From NCBI RefSeq assembly GCF_007859315.1, contig NZ_VOHA01000012.1, positions 62,001 to 126,000 of the forward strand: a stretch of 64,000 nucleotides of DNA. Reading direction: 5' to 3'. Under the pieces are notes generated by a model, which did no database searches, was not told where the DNA came from, and was given only the letters and a program-made list of their open reading frames with translations. The position numbers were made by a program, and so were the translations under genes. This stretch comes from Reyranella sp. CPCC 100927 (lineage in GTDB: Bacteria > Pseudomonadota > Alphaproteobacteria > Reyranellales > Reyranellaceae). Of the stretch, positions 51,733 through 59,210 are shown piece after piece. Every line of letters begins with the position of its first letter. Position 1 is the first letter of the stretch.

Positions 51733-52490
51733 GGCCGCACCTCCAGCGTCGCCCAATCGAGCGTACCGGCATCGACCTGGGCTGTGATGGCGTCGTACTC
51801 GGCCCGGCTCACGCGGCGAAAGCGCACGACATCGCCCGGCGCCAGCAACACCGGCTGCTCGCGGCGTTGATCGAACATGCGCAGCGGCGTGCGGCCCAGC
51901 AGGTTCCAGCCGCCGGGGCTGTCAAAGGGATAGATGGTGGTCATGTTCATGGCGATGCCCACCGACGAGCGCGGCACATGTACCCGCGGCTGGCTGCGGC
52001 GCGGTAGTTCGAGGTCCTTGGCCAGGCCCACGATGTAGGCCAGGCCCGGCATGAAGCCCAGCACATAGACGTGGAAGTCGGAGGCGAGATGGCGCGCGAT
52101 GACGTCCTCGGTCGTCAATCCCGTGCGCTGGGCGACATCGCCCAGATCCGGTGCGAATGCCGGATCGTCATAGCAGCACGGAATGGCCATGGTGCGGCTT
52201 GCCGCCGCTGCATCCAGCCCACCCGACACCAGTGCCTCGATGGCGGGCTGCAATTCGGCCCGCGTCGCGGCCAGCGGGTCGTAGCACACCATCAGCGCGC
52301 GCATGCTGGGGATGGTCTCGACCACCCCTGCGAGGCGACCGGCGGCGCGCTCGGCGGCGATGCGGGCGTGCAGGCCCATGACCCGGGCGTTGATCTCGGG
52401 CGCGATCGTGGTGCCGAACTCGACACTGAAAGCCGTATCGCCGCAATTGAGATACCGGACGTTCACACCCACATCCTCCAGAGGCGCCAT
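51729..52490 (-). CDS. pxpB: 5-oxoprolinase subunit B
   Basis: 253 residues from ATG 52490; the frame extends to 52547 but RYLNCGDTAFSVEFG should lie near the N-terminus. KipI-type signatures: IPSMRALMVCYDP near residue 64, PCCYDDPAFAPDL near 99, YVLGFMPGLAYIVGL near 141, PRSSVGIAMNMTTIYPFDSPGGWNLLGRTP near 168. Partner of PxpC and PxpA. First gene on its strand of a divergent pair with the cupin-pxpA unit. Confidence 0.92.
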   Translation of the reverse strand: MAPLEDVGVNVRYLNCGDTAFSVEFGTTIAPEINARVMGLHARIAAERAAGRLAGVVETIPSMRALMVCYDPLAATRAELQPAIEALVSGGLDAAAASRTMAIPCCYDDPAFAPDLGDVAQRTGLTTEDVIARHLASDFHVYVLGFMPGLAYIVGLAKDLELPRRSQPRVHVPRSSVGIAMNMTTIYPFDSPGGWNLLGRTPLRMFDQRREQPVLLAPGDVVRFRRVSRAEYDAITAQVDAGTLDWATLEVRP

Positions 52491-52495
52491 GGACG

Positions 52496-52526
52496 TTGAC
52501 CGCGGGGGCGCCGGGGCGCGTAAGAT
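52496..52526 (+). promoter_or_regulatory. Weak promoter candidate for cupin-pxpA
   Basis: TTGACC (52496-52501) and TAAGAT (52521-52526) with a 19-nt GC-rich spacer in the 147-nt divergent region between pxpB and the cupin gene. Spacing is long, so confidence is low. Confidence 0.25.
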
Positions 52527-52637
52527 AGCGTCCACGACAGGTGGCACCAGTGCTTATATGGTGGCGTGTCGGCAACGCGAGGCATCCGGGCATGGCCCGG
52601 TCGGTTCCTGGCGGACAGGTTCCAGGAGGAGGCAGGC

Positions 52638-53027
52638 ATGGCCGTCATCCGCAACAGCGAGGCGCAGGAGATCCCCTGGCGGCCGGGCTATCGCAATTTC
52701 GTGCTGGCCGGCCATGACCAGGGCCTGGCCTGCGTGGCGGGCTACAGCGTGATCGAGCCCGGCGCCGGCGCGCCGCTGCACGCCCACAAGGATGTCGACG
52801 AAATCTTCATCGTCCTGGAAGGCACGCTGGACCTGCGGCTGGGCGACGAGCAGCGCCGGGTCGAGGCCAACCACACGATCGCCATCCCCGCCGGCGTGCC
52901 GCATGCCTTTGTCGCGGTCGGCGCGACGCCGGTGCGCATGTTCACGTTCATGCCGCGCAACCGCGCGATCGCCGAAGCCACGACCTATTTCGAAGGCGCC
53001 CCGCCGGCTGGCGCCGAACAGCACTGA
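52638..53027 (+). CDS. Small cupin-fold protein
   Basis: 129 residues from ATG 52638 with AGGAGGAGG just upstream. The cupin motif 1 GAPLHAHKDVDEIFIVLEGTLDL is at about 43-65 (two His, one Glu) and motif 2 IPAGVPHAFVAVG near 86, so a metal site is complete. It is 28 nt before pxpA and likely cotranscribed. Perhaps an epimerase- or lyase-type accessory or sensor for the oxoprolinase unit; nothing specific is visible. Confidence 0.8.
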   Translation: MAVIRNSEAQEIPWRPGYRNFVLAGHDQGLACVAGYSVIEPGAGAPLHAHKDVDEIFIVLEGTLDLRLGDEQRRVEANHTIAIPAGVPHAFVAVGATPVRMFTFMPRNRAIAEATTYFEGAPPAGAEQH

Positions 53028-53055
53028 AACGACGCGACCTACAGGAGCATTTGCC

Positions 53056-53835
53056 ATGGCCACCGAAGTCAACGTCAACTCCGATCTCGGCGAGAGCTTC
53101 GGCCCGTGGAAGATGGGCAACGATGCCGAGATCCTGAAGATCGTGCGTTCAGCCAACGTCGCCTGCGGCTTCCACGCCGGCGATCCCATGGTCATGGCCA
53201 AGACGGTGAAGCTCAGCCTCGAGAACGGCGTCAGCATCGGCGCCCATCCCGGTTTCCCTGATCTGCAGGGGTTTGGCCGCCGGGTGATGCGCTTCACCAA
53301 TGCCGAGATCGAGATGATCATGGCCTACCAGATCGGCGCGCTGATGGCGATCGCGACCGCCCATGGTGCCAAGGTCACGCACGTGAAGCCGCATGGCATG
53401 ATGGCCAACATGTCGGCCGAGGACGAGGATCTGGCGATGGCGATGGCACGCGCCATCAAGGCTGTCGATCCCAACCTGATCTTCCTCGCCCAGGCTGTCA
53501 CGCCGCAGGTGACGGCGGCCCGAAAGGTCGGCCTGCGTGCCGCCGAAGAGGTGTTCGCCGACCGCACCTACACCGACAAGGGCATCCTGACGCCGCGCAA
53601 GGAGCCCAACGCCATGATCCATGACGCCCAGGAGTCGCTGCGCGCCGTGAAGCGCATGATCGAGGAACAGGCGATCTTCTCGACCAACGGCAAGAAGATC
53701 CCATGCCAGGTCGACTCGGTCTGCGTGCACGGCGACGAGCCGACGGCCGTGGCGACCGCGCGCACCGTGCGCGAAGGGCTCGAGGCAAGCCAGATCCGGA
53801 TCGTGGCGTTGCCGGAGCTGAGAAGCATGCAGTAA
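53056..53835 (+). CDS. pxpA: 5-oxoprolinase subunit A (LamB/YcsF family)
   Basis: 259 residues from ATG 53056, preceded by AGGAG. VNVNSDLGESFGPWKMGND at residues 5-23, SANVACGFHAGDPMVM near 33, IGAHPGFPDLQGFGRR near 61 and HVKPHGMM near 107 are diagnostic LamB/YcsF motifs. VDSVCVHGDEPTAV near the C-terminus is also conserved. Completes the PxpABC set for 5-oxoproline cleavage. Confidence 0.93.
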   Translation: MATEVNVNSDLGESFGPWKMGNDAEILKIVRSANVACGFHAGDPMVMAKTVKLSLENGVSIGAHPGFPDLQGFGRRVMRFTNAEIEMIMAYQIGALMAIATAHGAKVTHVKPHGMMANMSAEDEDLAMAMARAIKAVDPNLIFLAQAVTPQVTAARKVGLRAAEEVFADRTYTDKGILTPRKEPNAMIHDAQESLRAVKRMIEEQAIFSTNGKKIPCQVDSVCVHGDEPTAVATARTVREGLEASQIRIVALPELRSMQ

Positions 53836-53843
53836 GGCTCCAC

Positions 53844-54151
53844 TCAAGTGCGCGTGGACAACGTGCGCAAGATGACGTGAGGCGAACGACTCGTGTGCTG
53901 GCACGCGATCACGATTACGCGGTCACCGACAACTCGAAAATAGAGACCATAGCGAAACGGCTTGAGGTGCACCCGGCGAATGTCATGGCGGATGATCCGA
54001 TAGATCATAGGCGTGCGCCGCAAATGTACTTCGGCACGAGCAATGGCATGGACAAAATCAGCGACAGCCGCCGGCACCCGGTCACGAAGCCACGCGATCG
54101 CGGCGTCAATGTCGTTGGATGCCCCGGAAAATAGACGACGCGAAAGCTCAC
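53844..54151 (-). pseudogene. ParE/RelE-type toxin, frameshifted
   Basis: The toxin frame would begin at GTG 54151, overlapping the antitoxin stop (GTGA). It reads SFRVVYFPG, then breaks at the C-run 54122-54125; adding one base restores ASNDIDAAIAWLRDRVPAAVADFVHAI and continues through RRTPMIYRIIRHDIRRVHLKPF and YGLYFRVVGDRVIVIACQHTSR, the typical ParE core and C-terminus. The repaired protein would be about 103 residues. A one-base deletion in a homopolymer may be sequencing error or genuine toxin inactivation. Confidence 0.7.
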
Positions 54152-54363
54152 AGCTTTACGCCATGCCGCCCAGCGATCTCTTCAAGCGTGTATGATTTCT
54201 GGTCAGGGTTTTCGACGGATTCGCGATAGCGTGCGTCGAGCAGGTGCGCCAGTTCGTCCGATAGCGGCGGCAATGCCTGTTCCGTTTCGATGCTGTCCCA
54301 CAGATCATCGATGAGCGCCCGGCGCTCTTCGACGCTGAGTTTGGCAATTTCGTGCAGGAGCAT
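54148..54363 (-). CDS. Antitoxin, addiction-module component family (TIGR02574-like)
   Basis: 71 residues: EIAKLSVEERRALIDDLWDSIET at 5-27 and LPPLSDELAHLLDARYRESVENPD near 32 match the short antitoxins paired with RelE/ParE toxins. Directly upstream of the toxin on the same strand with a 4-nt overlap, the usual antitoxin-first order. It would neutralise the toxin and autoregulate the pair. Confidence 0.85.
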   Translation of the reverse strand: MLLHEIAKLSVEERRALIDDLWDSIETEQALPPLSDELAHLLDARYRESVENPDQKSYTLEEIAGRHGVKL

Positions 54364-54788
54364 CGTGATAAAGGTAGCGCGCCTGCACCGTATGGCAAGT
54401 CCTATGCAGGTCCAGCGGTAGAGTTCTGATACCTAAGCCGCCGATAGCTGACGTGCGGTCGCGCTCATCAGGTCGAAGTCGCCGCCCAGGACGGCGTCCA
54501 GGCGGCCAGTTCGCCACCCCGTTCACGATATCGCGGACCAGCGGCCCGTGGCAAAGCGCCAACTTCCGGCAGATCGCGCTTCGCCCCGTCACTGTGACCG
54601 GCGCCATCCGGCGGCGTGCATCGAAGCAACGCCGATCCACGATTGCGAATCGTTTGCATTGCTGCTAGCAGCGTTCCCCGTACGTCCCCGGGACGGTCAC
54701 CCAATCACGAAGAAAGACACGCCACATGGGAAGCCAAGAGAGGCCAGGCCATTCGCTGCGCGTGCTCGTGGATCACCGTGACGGCCGT
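54364..54788. other. 425-nt region without a supported gene
   Basis: It separates the antitoxin from the PepSY gene. A minus-strand stretch at about 54435-54500 reads LDAVLGGDFDLMSATARQLSAA in one frame, protein-like but with no start or partner region, so at most a gene remnant. No convincing promoter or repeat was found. Confidence 0.5.
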
Positions 54789-55910
54789 ATGACGACGACA
54801 GCAACAACATCCGACAGCCTCCGCACCTGGATGCTGGTCCACAAATGGACCAGCCTGGTGTCGACGGCGTTCCTGCTGATGCTGTGCATCACGGGCCTGC
54901 CGCTGATCTTCAAGGAGGAGATCCAGCACGCGATCGATCCGCCGCCCGCTCTCGCCGCGCCGACAACGCCCGGCGCAATAGTGAGCGCCGATACGATTGC
55001 CGCCAACGCGCTGGCAGCCCGTCCGGGCGAGGCCATGGTCGCCCTGTGGTTCCAGTACGACGGCAATATCATTGTCGCGCAATCGGCGGCACCCGCGACG
55101 CCGATGCCGCGCCCGAGCACACCGCAGGCGTTCGACTGGCGCTCCGGACAGTCGCTCGGGCCGCCGCGAGCCGAGTCGAGCGGCTTCATGCTGGTGGTGG
55201 AGAAACTTCATACGGAGCTGTTTGCCGGCCTGCCCGGTGCGCTGTTCCTGGGCGTGATGGGCCTGATGCTGGTGTTGGCGGTGGTGTCGGGCGTGGTGCT
55301 GTATGCGCCCTTCATGCGCCGCCTCGATTTCGGCACCGTGCGGCAGGGTGGCAGTACGCGCCTGAAGTGGCTCGACCTGCACAACCTGCTGGGCGTGGTC
55401 ACCGTGGTCTGGGCGCTGGTCGTCGGCGTCACCGGGATCATCAACACGTTCCACGATCTCGCTGCCGCTGCCGTACGCGAGAACTTCCTCGACCTCGCTG
55501 CCTCGTACCGCAACGCGCCACCGCCGAAGCGCTTCACGTCAATCGACGCTGCGATCGCCGCGGCGCGCCTGGCCAAACCGGATGGAACGCTGCAATCGGT
55601 CTGGTATCCGGGCACGCGCTTCAGCACGCCGCAGCACTATGCCGTCTTTCAGCACGGCACCACGCCACTCACCAAGCGCATGCTGTATGTGGCGTTGATC
55701 GATGCCGAGACGGGGAAGCTGACCGACATGCCCGACATGCCATGGTACGCCAAGGCATTGTTCGTCTCCCAGCCGCTGCATTTCGGCGATTACGGCGGCC
55801 TGCCACTCAAGATCATCTGGGCTCTGCTCGACATCATCACGATCGTCGTGCTGGGCAGCGGCCTCTATCTCTGGCTTGACCGACGCAAGCTGCGCACCCG
55901 CGGCGCGTGA
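54789..55910 (+). CDS. PepSY-associated transmembrane protein
   Basis: 373 residues from ATG 54789; the frame extends upstream to 54726 but the core starts at WMLVHKWTSLVSTAFLLMLCITGLPLIFKEEI (about 13-44). Further helices are near 166-192 (FLGVMGLMLVLAVVSGVVLYAPF), 212-233 (DLHNLLGVVTVVWALVVGVTGI) and at the C-terminus. Histidines in HKW, LHTELF and DLHN are conserved PepSY_TM positions. Such inner-membrane proteins are often tied to siderophore or iron reduction, but no TonB receptor is near. Confidence 0.85.
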   Translation: MTTTATTSDSLRTWMLVHKWTSLVSTAFLLMLCITGLPLIFKEEIQHAIDPPPALAAPTTPGAIVSADTIAANALAARPGEAMVALWFQYDGNIIVAQSAAPATPMPRPSTPQAFDWRSGQSLGPPRAESSGFMLVVEKLHTELFAGLPGALFLGVMGLMLVLAVVSGVVLYAPFMRRLDFGTVRQGGSTRLKWLDLHNLLGVVTVVWALVVGVTGIINTFHDLAAAAVRENFLDLAASYRNAPPPKRFTSIDAAIAAARLAKPDGTLQSVWYPGTRFSTPQHYAVFQHGTTPLTKRMLYVALIDAETGKLTDMPDMPWYAKALFVSQPLHFGDYGGLPLKIIWALLDIITIVVLGSGLYLWLDRRKLRTRGA

Positions 55911-55977
55911 AAAGCCGGCAGCGCGGCCAGCGTCGTTGTGCTAGCGACGGCGCATCGACACCCGGAAGGGGACACCG

Positions 55978-56544
55978 ATGGACACCGTGCTGCCCTATCG
56001 CGCCATGGCATACAACAATGCCTGGGCGAACCATCGCCTGCTCACGGCTTGCCGCCAGCTGACACCGGCAGAATTCACCGCCCAACGCACCGGCTTCTTT
56101 CCCAGCCTGCGCGCCACGCTGAACCACATCCTGATCATCGATCATTTCTACGTGGACGCCATGGAAGGCGGCACGCTCGGGCCGGCGGCCTGGGCCGAGC
56201 GTGAGCCGCACGACACCGTGGCTGTCCTGCAGGCAGCGCAAGCCGGCATGGACAGGCGCCTGATTGCCGTGGTGCAAGGCCTCGACGGCACGGGCCTGCA
56301 GCGCATCGTTCACGTGCATCGCGGGACGCGCGTGCAGCACGAGCGCATGGACCGCCTGCTGTTGCACCTGTTTCAGCATCAGACCCACCACCGCGGCCAG
56401 GCGCATGCCATGGTGAGCGGCACGTCGGTACCACCGCCACAACTCGACGAGTTCTTCTCGGCGGAAGAAGCGCCGCTGCGCGCCGCCGAGTTCGCGACGC
56501 TGGGCTGGACCGAGGACACGGTATGGGAACGCTGCGGCGCGTAG
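55978..56544 (+). CDS. DinB-family metal-binding protein
   Basis: 188 residues, four-helix-bundle pattern. MAYNNAWANHRLL near residue 9, LRATLNHILIIDHFYVDAM near 43 and LFQHQTHHRGQAHAMVSG near 131 supply the three-histidine metal site typical of DinB/YfiT proteins. Family members include thiol-dependent transferases; the substrate here is unknown. Monocistronic, 67 nt after the PepSY gene. Confidence 0.85.
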   Translation: MDTVLPYRAMAYNNAWANHRLLTACRQLTPAEFTAQRTGFFPSLRATLNHILIIDHFYVDAMEGGTLGPAAWAEREPHDTVAVLQAAQAGMDRRLIAVVQGLDGTGLQRIVHVHRGTRVQHERMDRLLLHLFQHQTHHRGQAHAMVSGTSVPPPQLDEFFSAEEAPLRAAEFATLGWTEDTVWERCGA

Positions 56545-56548
56545 TTGG

Positions 56549-56572
56549 CCGGGAGCGTGGGGGCACGCCCGG
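56549..56572. repeat. Palindromic repeat family A, degraded copy
   Basis: CCGGGAGCGTG...CACGCCCGG forms a hairpin with a two-base bulge and keeps the family A GGGAGCG core. It lies between the convergent DinB and thioredoxin-like genes and probably terminates both. Confidence 0.5.
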
Positions 56573-56578
56573 CACGCT

Positions 56579-57136
56579 TCAACTGCCTGTGACAGGTTCG
56601 GCCAGAAGCGTGCGAATGGCGCTTTCCGTCTCCGCGTAGGCGCCCTCGCCGAAGTGCTTGAGCATGATGTGGCCGCGGCGATCGATCAGGTACACGGCCG
56701 GCCAGTATTCGTTGTCGAAGGCCTTCCACGTGGCGTAGCGATTGTCCTGGCCCACCGGATAGGTGACGCCGAGCCGGCGCATCGCAGTCTGCACGTTGGC
56801 CGTCGGGCGCTCGTGGGCGAATTCCGGCGTGTGCACGCCCACGACCACCAGGCCCTGATCCCTGTAGGTCGCGTGCCACTGCTTCACGTACGGCAGCGTG
56901 CGCAGGCAGTTGATGCAGGAATAGGTCCAGAAATCGACCAGCACGACCTTGCCGCGCAGGCCTGCCAGCGTGAGCGGCTCGCCATTGAGCCAGGTGTCGA
57001 TGCCGGTGAACTCCGGGGCCGGACCATAGTCGTACAGGCCGGGATTGCCGGCGCGCGCCAGAACGACAGGCGCGGCGGCGGCCAGCAGCACAGCACCGCC
57101 CAGAGCGGTGCGACGGGATATCAGCGTCATGGTCAT
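56579..57136 (-). CDS. Exported thioredoxin-like protein (TlpA/DipZ type)
   Basis: 185 residues from ATG 57136, which overlaps the ccdA stop (ATGA). Signal sequence LISRRTALGGAVLLAAAAPVVLARA. Thioredoxin fold with active site SCINC near residue 74 (VLVDFWTYSCINCLRTLPYVKQW), then VVVGVHTPEFAHE and the cis-Pro region YWPAVYLIDRRG. The CxxC dipeptide IN and this pairing with CcdA are typical of DipZ-type proteins. It receives electrons from the CcdA-like protein and reduces periplasmic disulfides. Confidence 0.88.
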   Translation of the reverse strand: MTMTLISRRTALGGAVLLAAAAPVVLARAGNPGLYDYGPAPEFTGIDTWLNGEPLTLAGLRGKVVLVDFWTYSCINCLRTLPYVKQWHATYRDQGLVVVGVHTPEFAHERPTANVQTAMRRLGVTYPVGQDNRYATWKAFDNEYWPAVYLIDRRGHIMLKHFGEGAYAETESAIRTLLAEPVTGS

Positions 57137-57834
57137 AGTCCTAAACGTGCGGTGGGATAGACATCCGACAGCCAGACCGTGATCAGGCCGTCGTACTGGT
57201 AGTGCATGGCAACGGCGACCAGGATCACCAGGACACCGAACGCCTGCTGCACACGGTGCGCGTGACGGGCCACGACCCTGACACGCGTCGACACGTATTG
57301 TCCGCCATAGGCGATGCCCAGCAGCGGTATGCTGGCGCCGATGGCGTAGGCGCAGAGCAACACGGCGGCACGCGCCAGGTCGGTCGACGTCGCGATCAGG
57401 GTCAAGATCGAGGCCAGCACCGGTCCGGCGCATGGCGTCCATAGGACCCCGAGCGTCGCCCCCAGCACCAGGCCACCGAGGTTGCCCGATCCCGTCCGCG
57501 CCGCAACGGCATGGGCACGCCCCAGCGGACCGCCGAGAAAAGCCATCAACCAGGTGAACGGATACGACCACACCATCAGCAGGCCGAAGCCGGTCAGCAT
57601 CACGATGGCGATGGTGCGCAGGATCTCCTGGTCGAGGCCCAGCGCGTCAGCGGCGGCACCGAACACCAGAGCGACCAGTGAGAAGGCGAGCGCGAAGCCG
57701 GCGGCGATGAACAGCGGCCGCGTCCGCCGGCTCTGCCCGATCGAACCGCCGAGGATGATCGGCAGCATCGGCAGGACACAGGGCGCGCCGACGGTCAGCA
57801 CACCCGCCAGCAGCGCCAGGAGGATCTCGATCAT
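57133..57834 (-). CDS. ccdA: CcdA/DsbD-like thiol-disulfide membrane protein
   Basis: 233 residues from ATG 57834, six transmembrane segments. The two reactive cysteines are in GAPCVLPMLPIILGG (about residue 19) and LWTPCAGPVLASIL (about 124), the classical CcdA positions. It shuttles electrons from cytoplasmic thioredoxin to the periplasmic thioredoxin-like partner, with which it is translationally coupled. 17 nt after the DUF2147 stop, so all three form one unit. Confidence 0.9.
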   Translation of the reverse strand: MIEILLALLAGVLTVGAPCVLPMLPIILGGSIGQSRRTRPLFIAAGFALAFSLVALVFGAAADALGLDQEILRTIAIVMLTGFGLLMVWSYPFTWLMAFLGGPLGRAHAVAARTGSGNLGGLVLGATLGVLWTPCAGPVLASILTLIATSTDLARAAVLLCAYAIGASIPLLGIAYGGQYVSTRVRVVARHAHRVQQAFGVLVILVAVAMHYQYDGLITVWLSDVYPTARLGL

Positions 57835-57851
57835 ATGTCTCGGGGATGACG

Positions 57852-58298
57852 CTATTGCGCGCCCGCCACGCGCCGCCAGATCTGGGTCTTGCCCGTCTCC
57901 GGCGTGCCGACATAGGCATGGATCTTGAGCTGGTCGGCATTCACCAGCGACATCAGGCAATCGAAGTTCTTGCCGGTCTCGCGATTGAGGATGTGGCCCT
58001 GCCACTGGCCGTTGGCGGGCTTGAAATCGGTCAGGATCTTCATGCCCATCGGCGATGGGCCGTCGGCCATCGTCTTGGCGGGATCGGACATCGACCGGTT
58101 GGCGATCACCTTGACGACGGTACCGCACAATGCCGCACCGCAGGGTGCGATCTCGATCTCGAGATTGCCGCTTTCGGTCAGCCAGCGGCCGCGCTCGGGC
58201 GCCGACTGGGGCGCCTGCGCCATCGCGGGCAACGCCAGCAGGCCGGCGATGGCCATGGTGGACAGGATCAAGGTTCCGTGGGGTGGGGCGCGGCGCAT
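57852..58298 (-). CDS. Exported DUF2147 protein
   Basis: 148 residues from ATG 58298; the frame extends to 58343 but the signal peptide (LILSTMAIAGLLALPAMAQA) fits this start. RGRWLTESGNLEIEIAPCGAALCGTVV near residue 36 and GHILNRETGKNFDCLMSL near 105 are the DUF2147 signatures, a small beta-barrel secreted domain of unknown function. Its two conserved cysteines might be clients of the TlpA/CcdA pair encoded directly downstream, which is inference. Confidence 0.85.
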   Translation of the reverse strand: MRRAPPHGTLILSTMAIAGLLALPAMAQAPQSAPERGRWLTESGNLEIEIAPCGAALCGTVVKVIANRSMSDPAKTMADGPSPMGMKILTDFKPANGQWQGHILNRETGKNFDCLMSLVNADQLKIHAYVGTPETGKTQIWRRVAGAQ

Positions 58299-58466
58299 GA
58301 GCTCTCCGGGGGTTGTGGACGCCGGAGACTGTCGCTGCCGCATGTATCTGGCCTATGTCCGAAACACCGGCCTTGCGCCTCCCTTCGTATCCAGTCCGCG
58401 GCCGGATACATTGAGATACAAGAAAAGCGCCACAGAGCCTGTGAAATGAGCTAGGACGTCGAGCGC

Positions 58467-59210
58467 ATGCAGCGGCGCGACCACATCCTGATCGTCGATG
58501 ACGACCGCGAGATCCGCGGACTGCTGACCCAGTATCTCGAAAAGAACGGCTGCCGCGCCACCGCGGTGGCCGACGGCCGGCAGATGCATGCCGCGTTGGC
58601 GGACGGCATGGTCGACCTGATCGTGCTCGACCTGATGCTGCAGGGCGAAGACGGCTTGGCGCTGTGCCGCCAGCTGCGCGCCGGCGCCGCGGGCTCGATC
58701 CCCATTCTGATGCTGACGGCGCGCGACGAGGATACCGATCGCATCGTCGGCCTGGAACTGGGCGCCGACGATTACGTGACCAAGCCCTTTGTCGCGCGCG
58801 AACTGCTGGCCCGCATCAAGGCGGTCCTGCGCCGCACCCGCATGCTGCCGCCCAACCTGCGCGCGCCAGCCGACGCCGGCCACCTGCTCGCCTTCGGCGA
58901 CTGGTCGCTCGACACGACGCAGCGTCACCTGATCGACGCCGCCGGCACCCTGGTGTCGCTGAGCGGCGCCGAATACCGCCTGCTGCGCGTCTTCCTCGAT
59001 CACGCGCAGCGCGTGCTGAACCGCGACCAGCTGCTGGACCTGACCCAGGGACGCGAGGCGGACGCTTTCGACCGCTCCATCGACCTGCTGGTCAGCCGGC
59101 TGCGCCAGCGGCTGGGCGATGACGCGCGCGAGCCGCGCTACATCAAGACCGTGCGCAACGAGGGCTATGTGTTCAGCGCCGCGGTCACGGCGCGCGGCGG
59201 ATCGCCGTGA
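58467..59210 (+). CDS. OmpR-family response regulator
   Basis: 247 residues. Receiver domain at about 6-120 with acidic pocket DDD (11-13), phosphoacceptor Asp55 (LIVLDLML) and KPF near 107. Winged-helix DNA-binding domain at about 150-240 (LSGAEYRLLRVFLDHAQRVLNRDQLLDL, then YIKTVRNEGYVF). Overlaps its histidine kinase by 4 nt. Divergent from the DUF2147-ccdA-tlpA unit, which it may control. Confidence 0.93.
   Translation: MQRRDHILIVDDDREIRGLLTQYLEKNGCRATAVADGRQMHAALADGMVDLIVLDLMLQGEDGLALCRQLRAGAAGSIPILMLTARDEDTDRIVGLELGADDYVTKPFVARELLARIKAVLRRTRMLPPNLRAPADAGHLLAFGDWSLDTTQRHLIDAAGTLVSLSGAEYRLLRVFLDHAQRVLNRDQLLDLTQGREADAFDRSIDLLVSRLRQRLGDDAREPRYIKTVRNEGYVFSAAVTARGGSP

Noticed and set aside
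54453-54668. 71-residue frame between the antitoxin and PepSY gene
   Set aside because: Arg/Ser-rich shadow-like composition without motifs.
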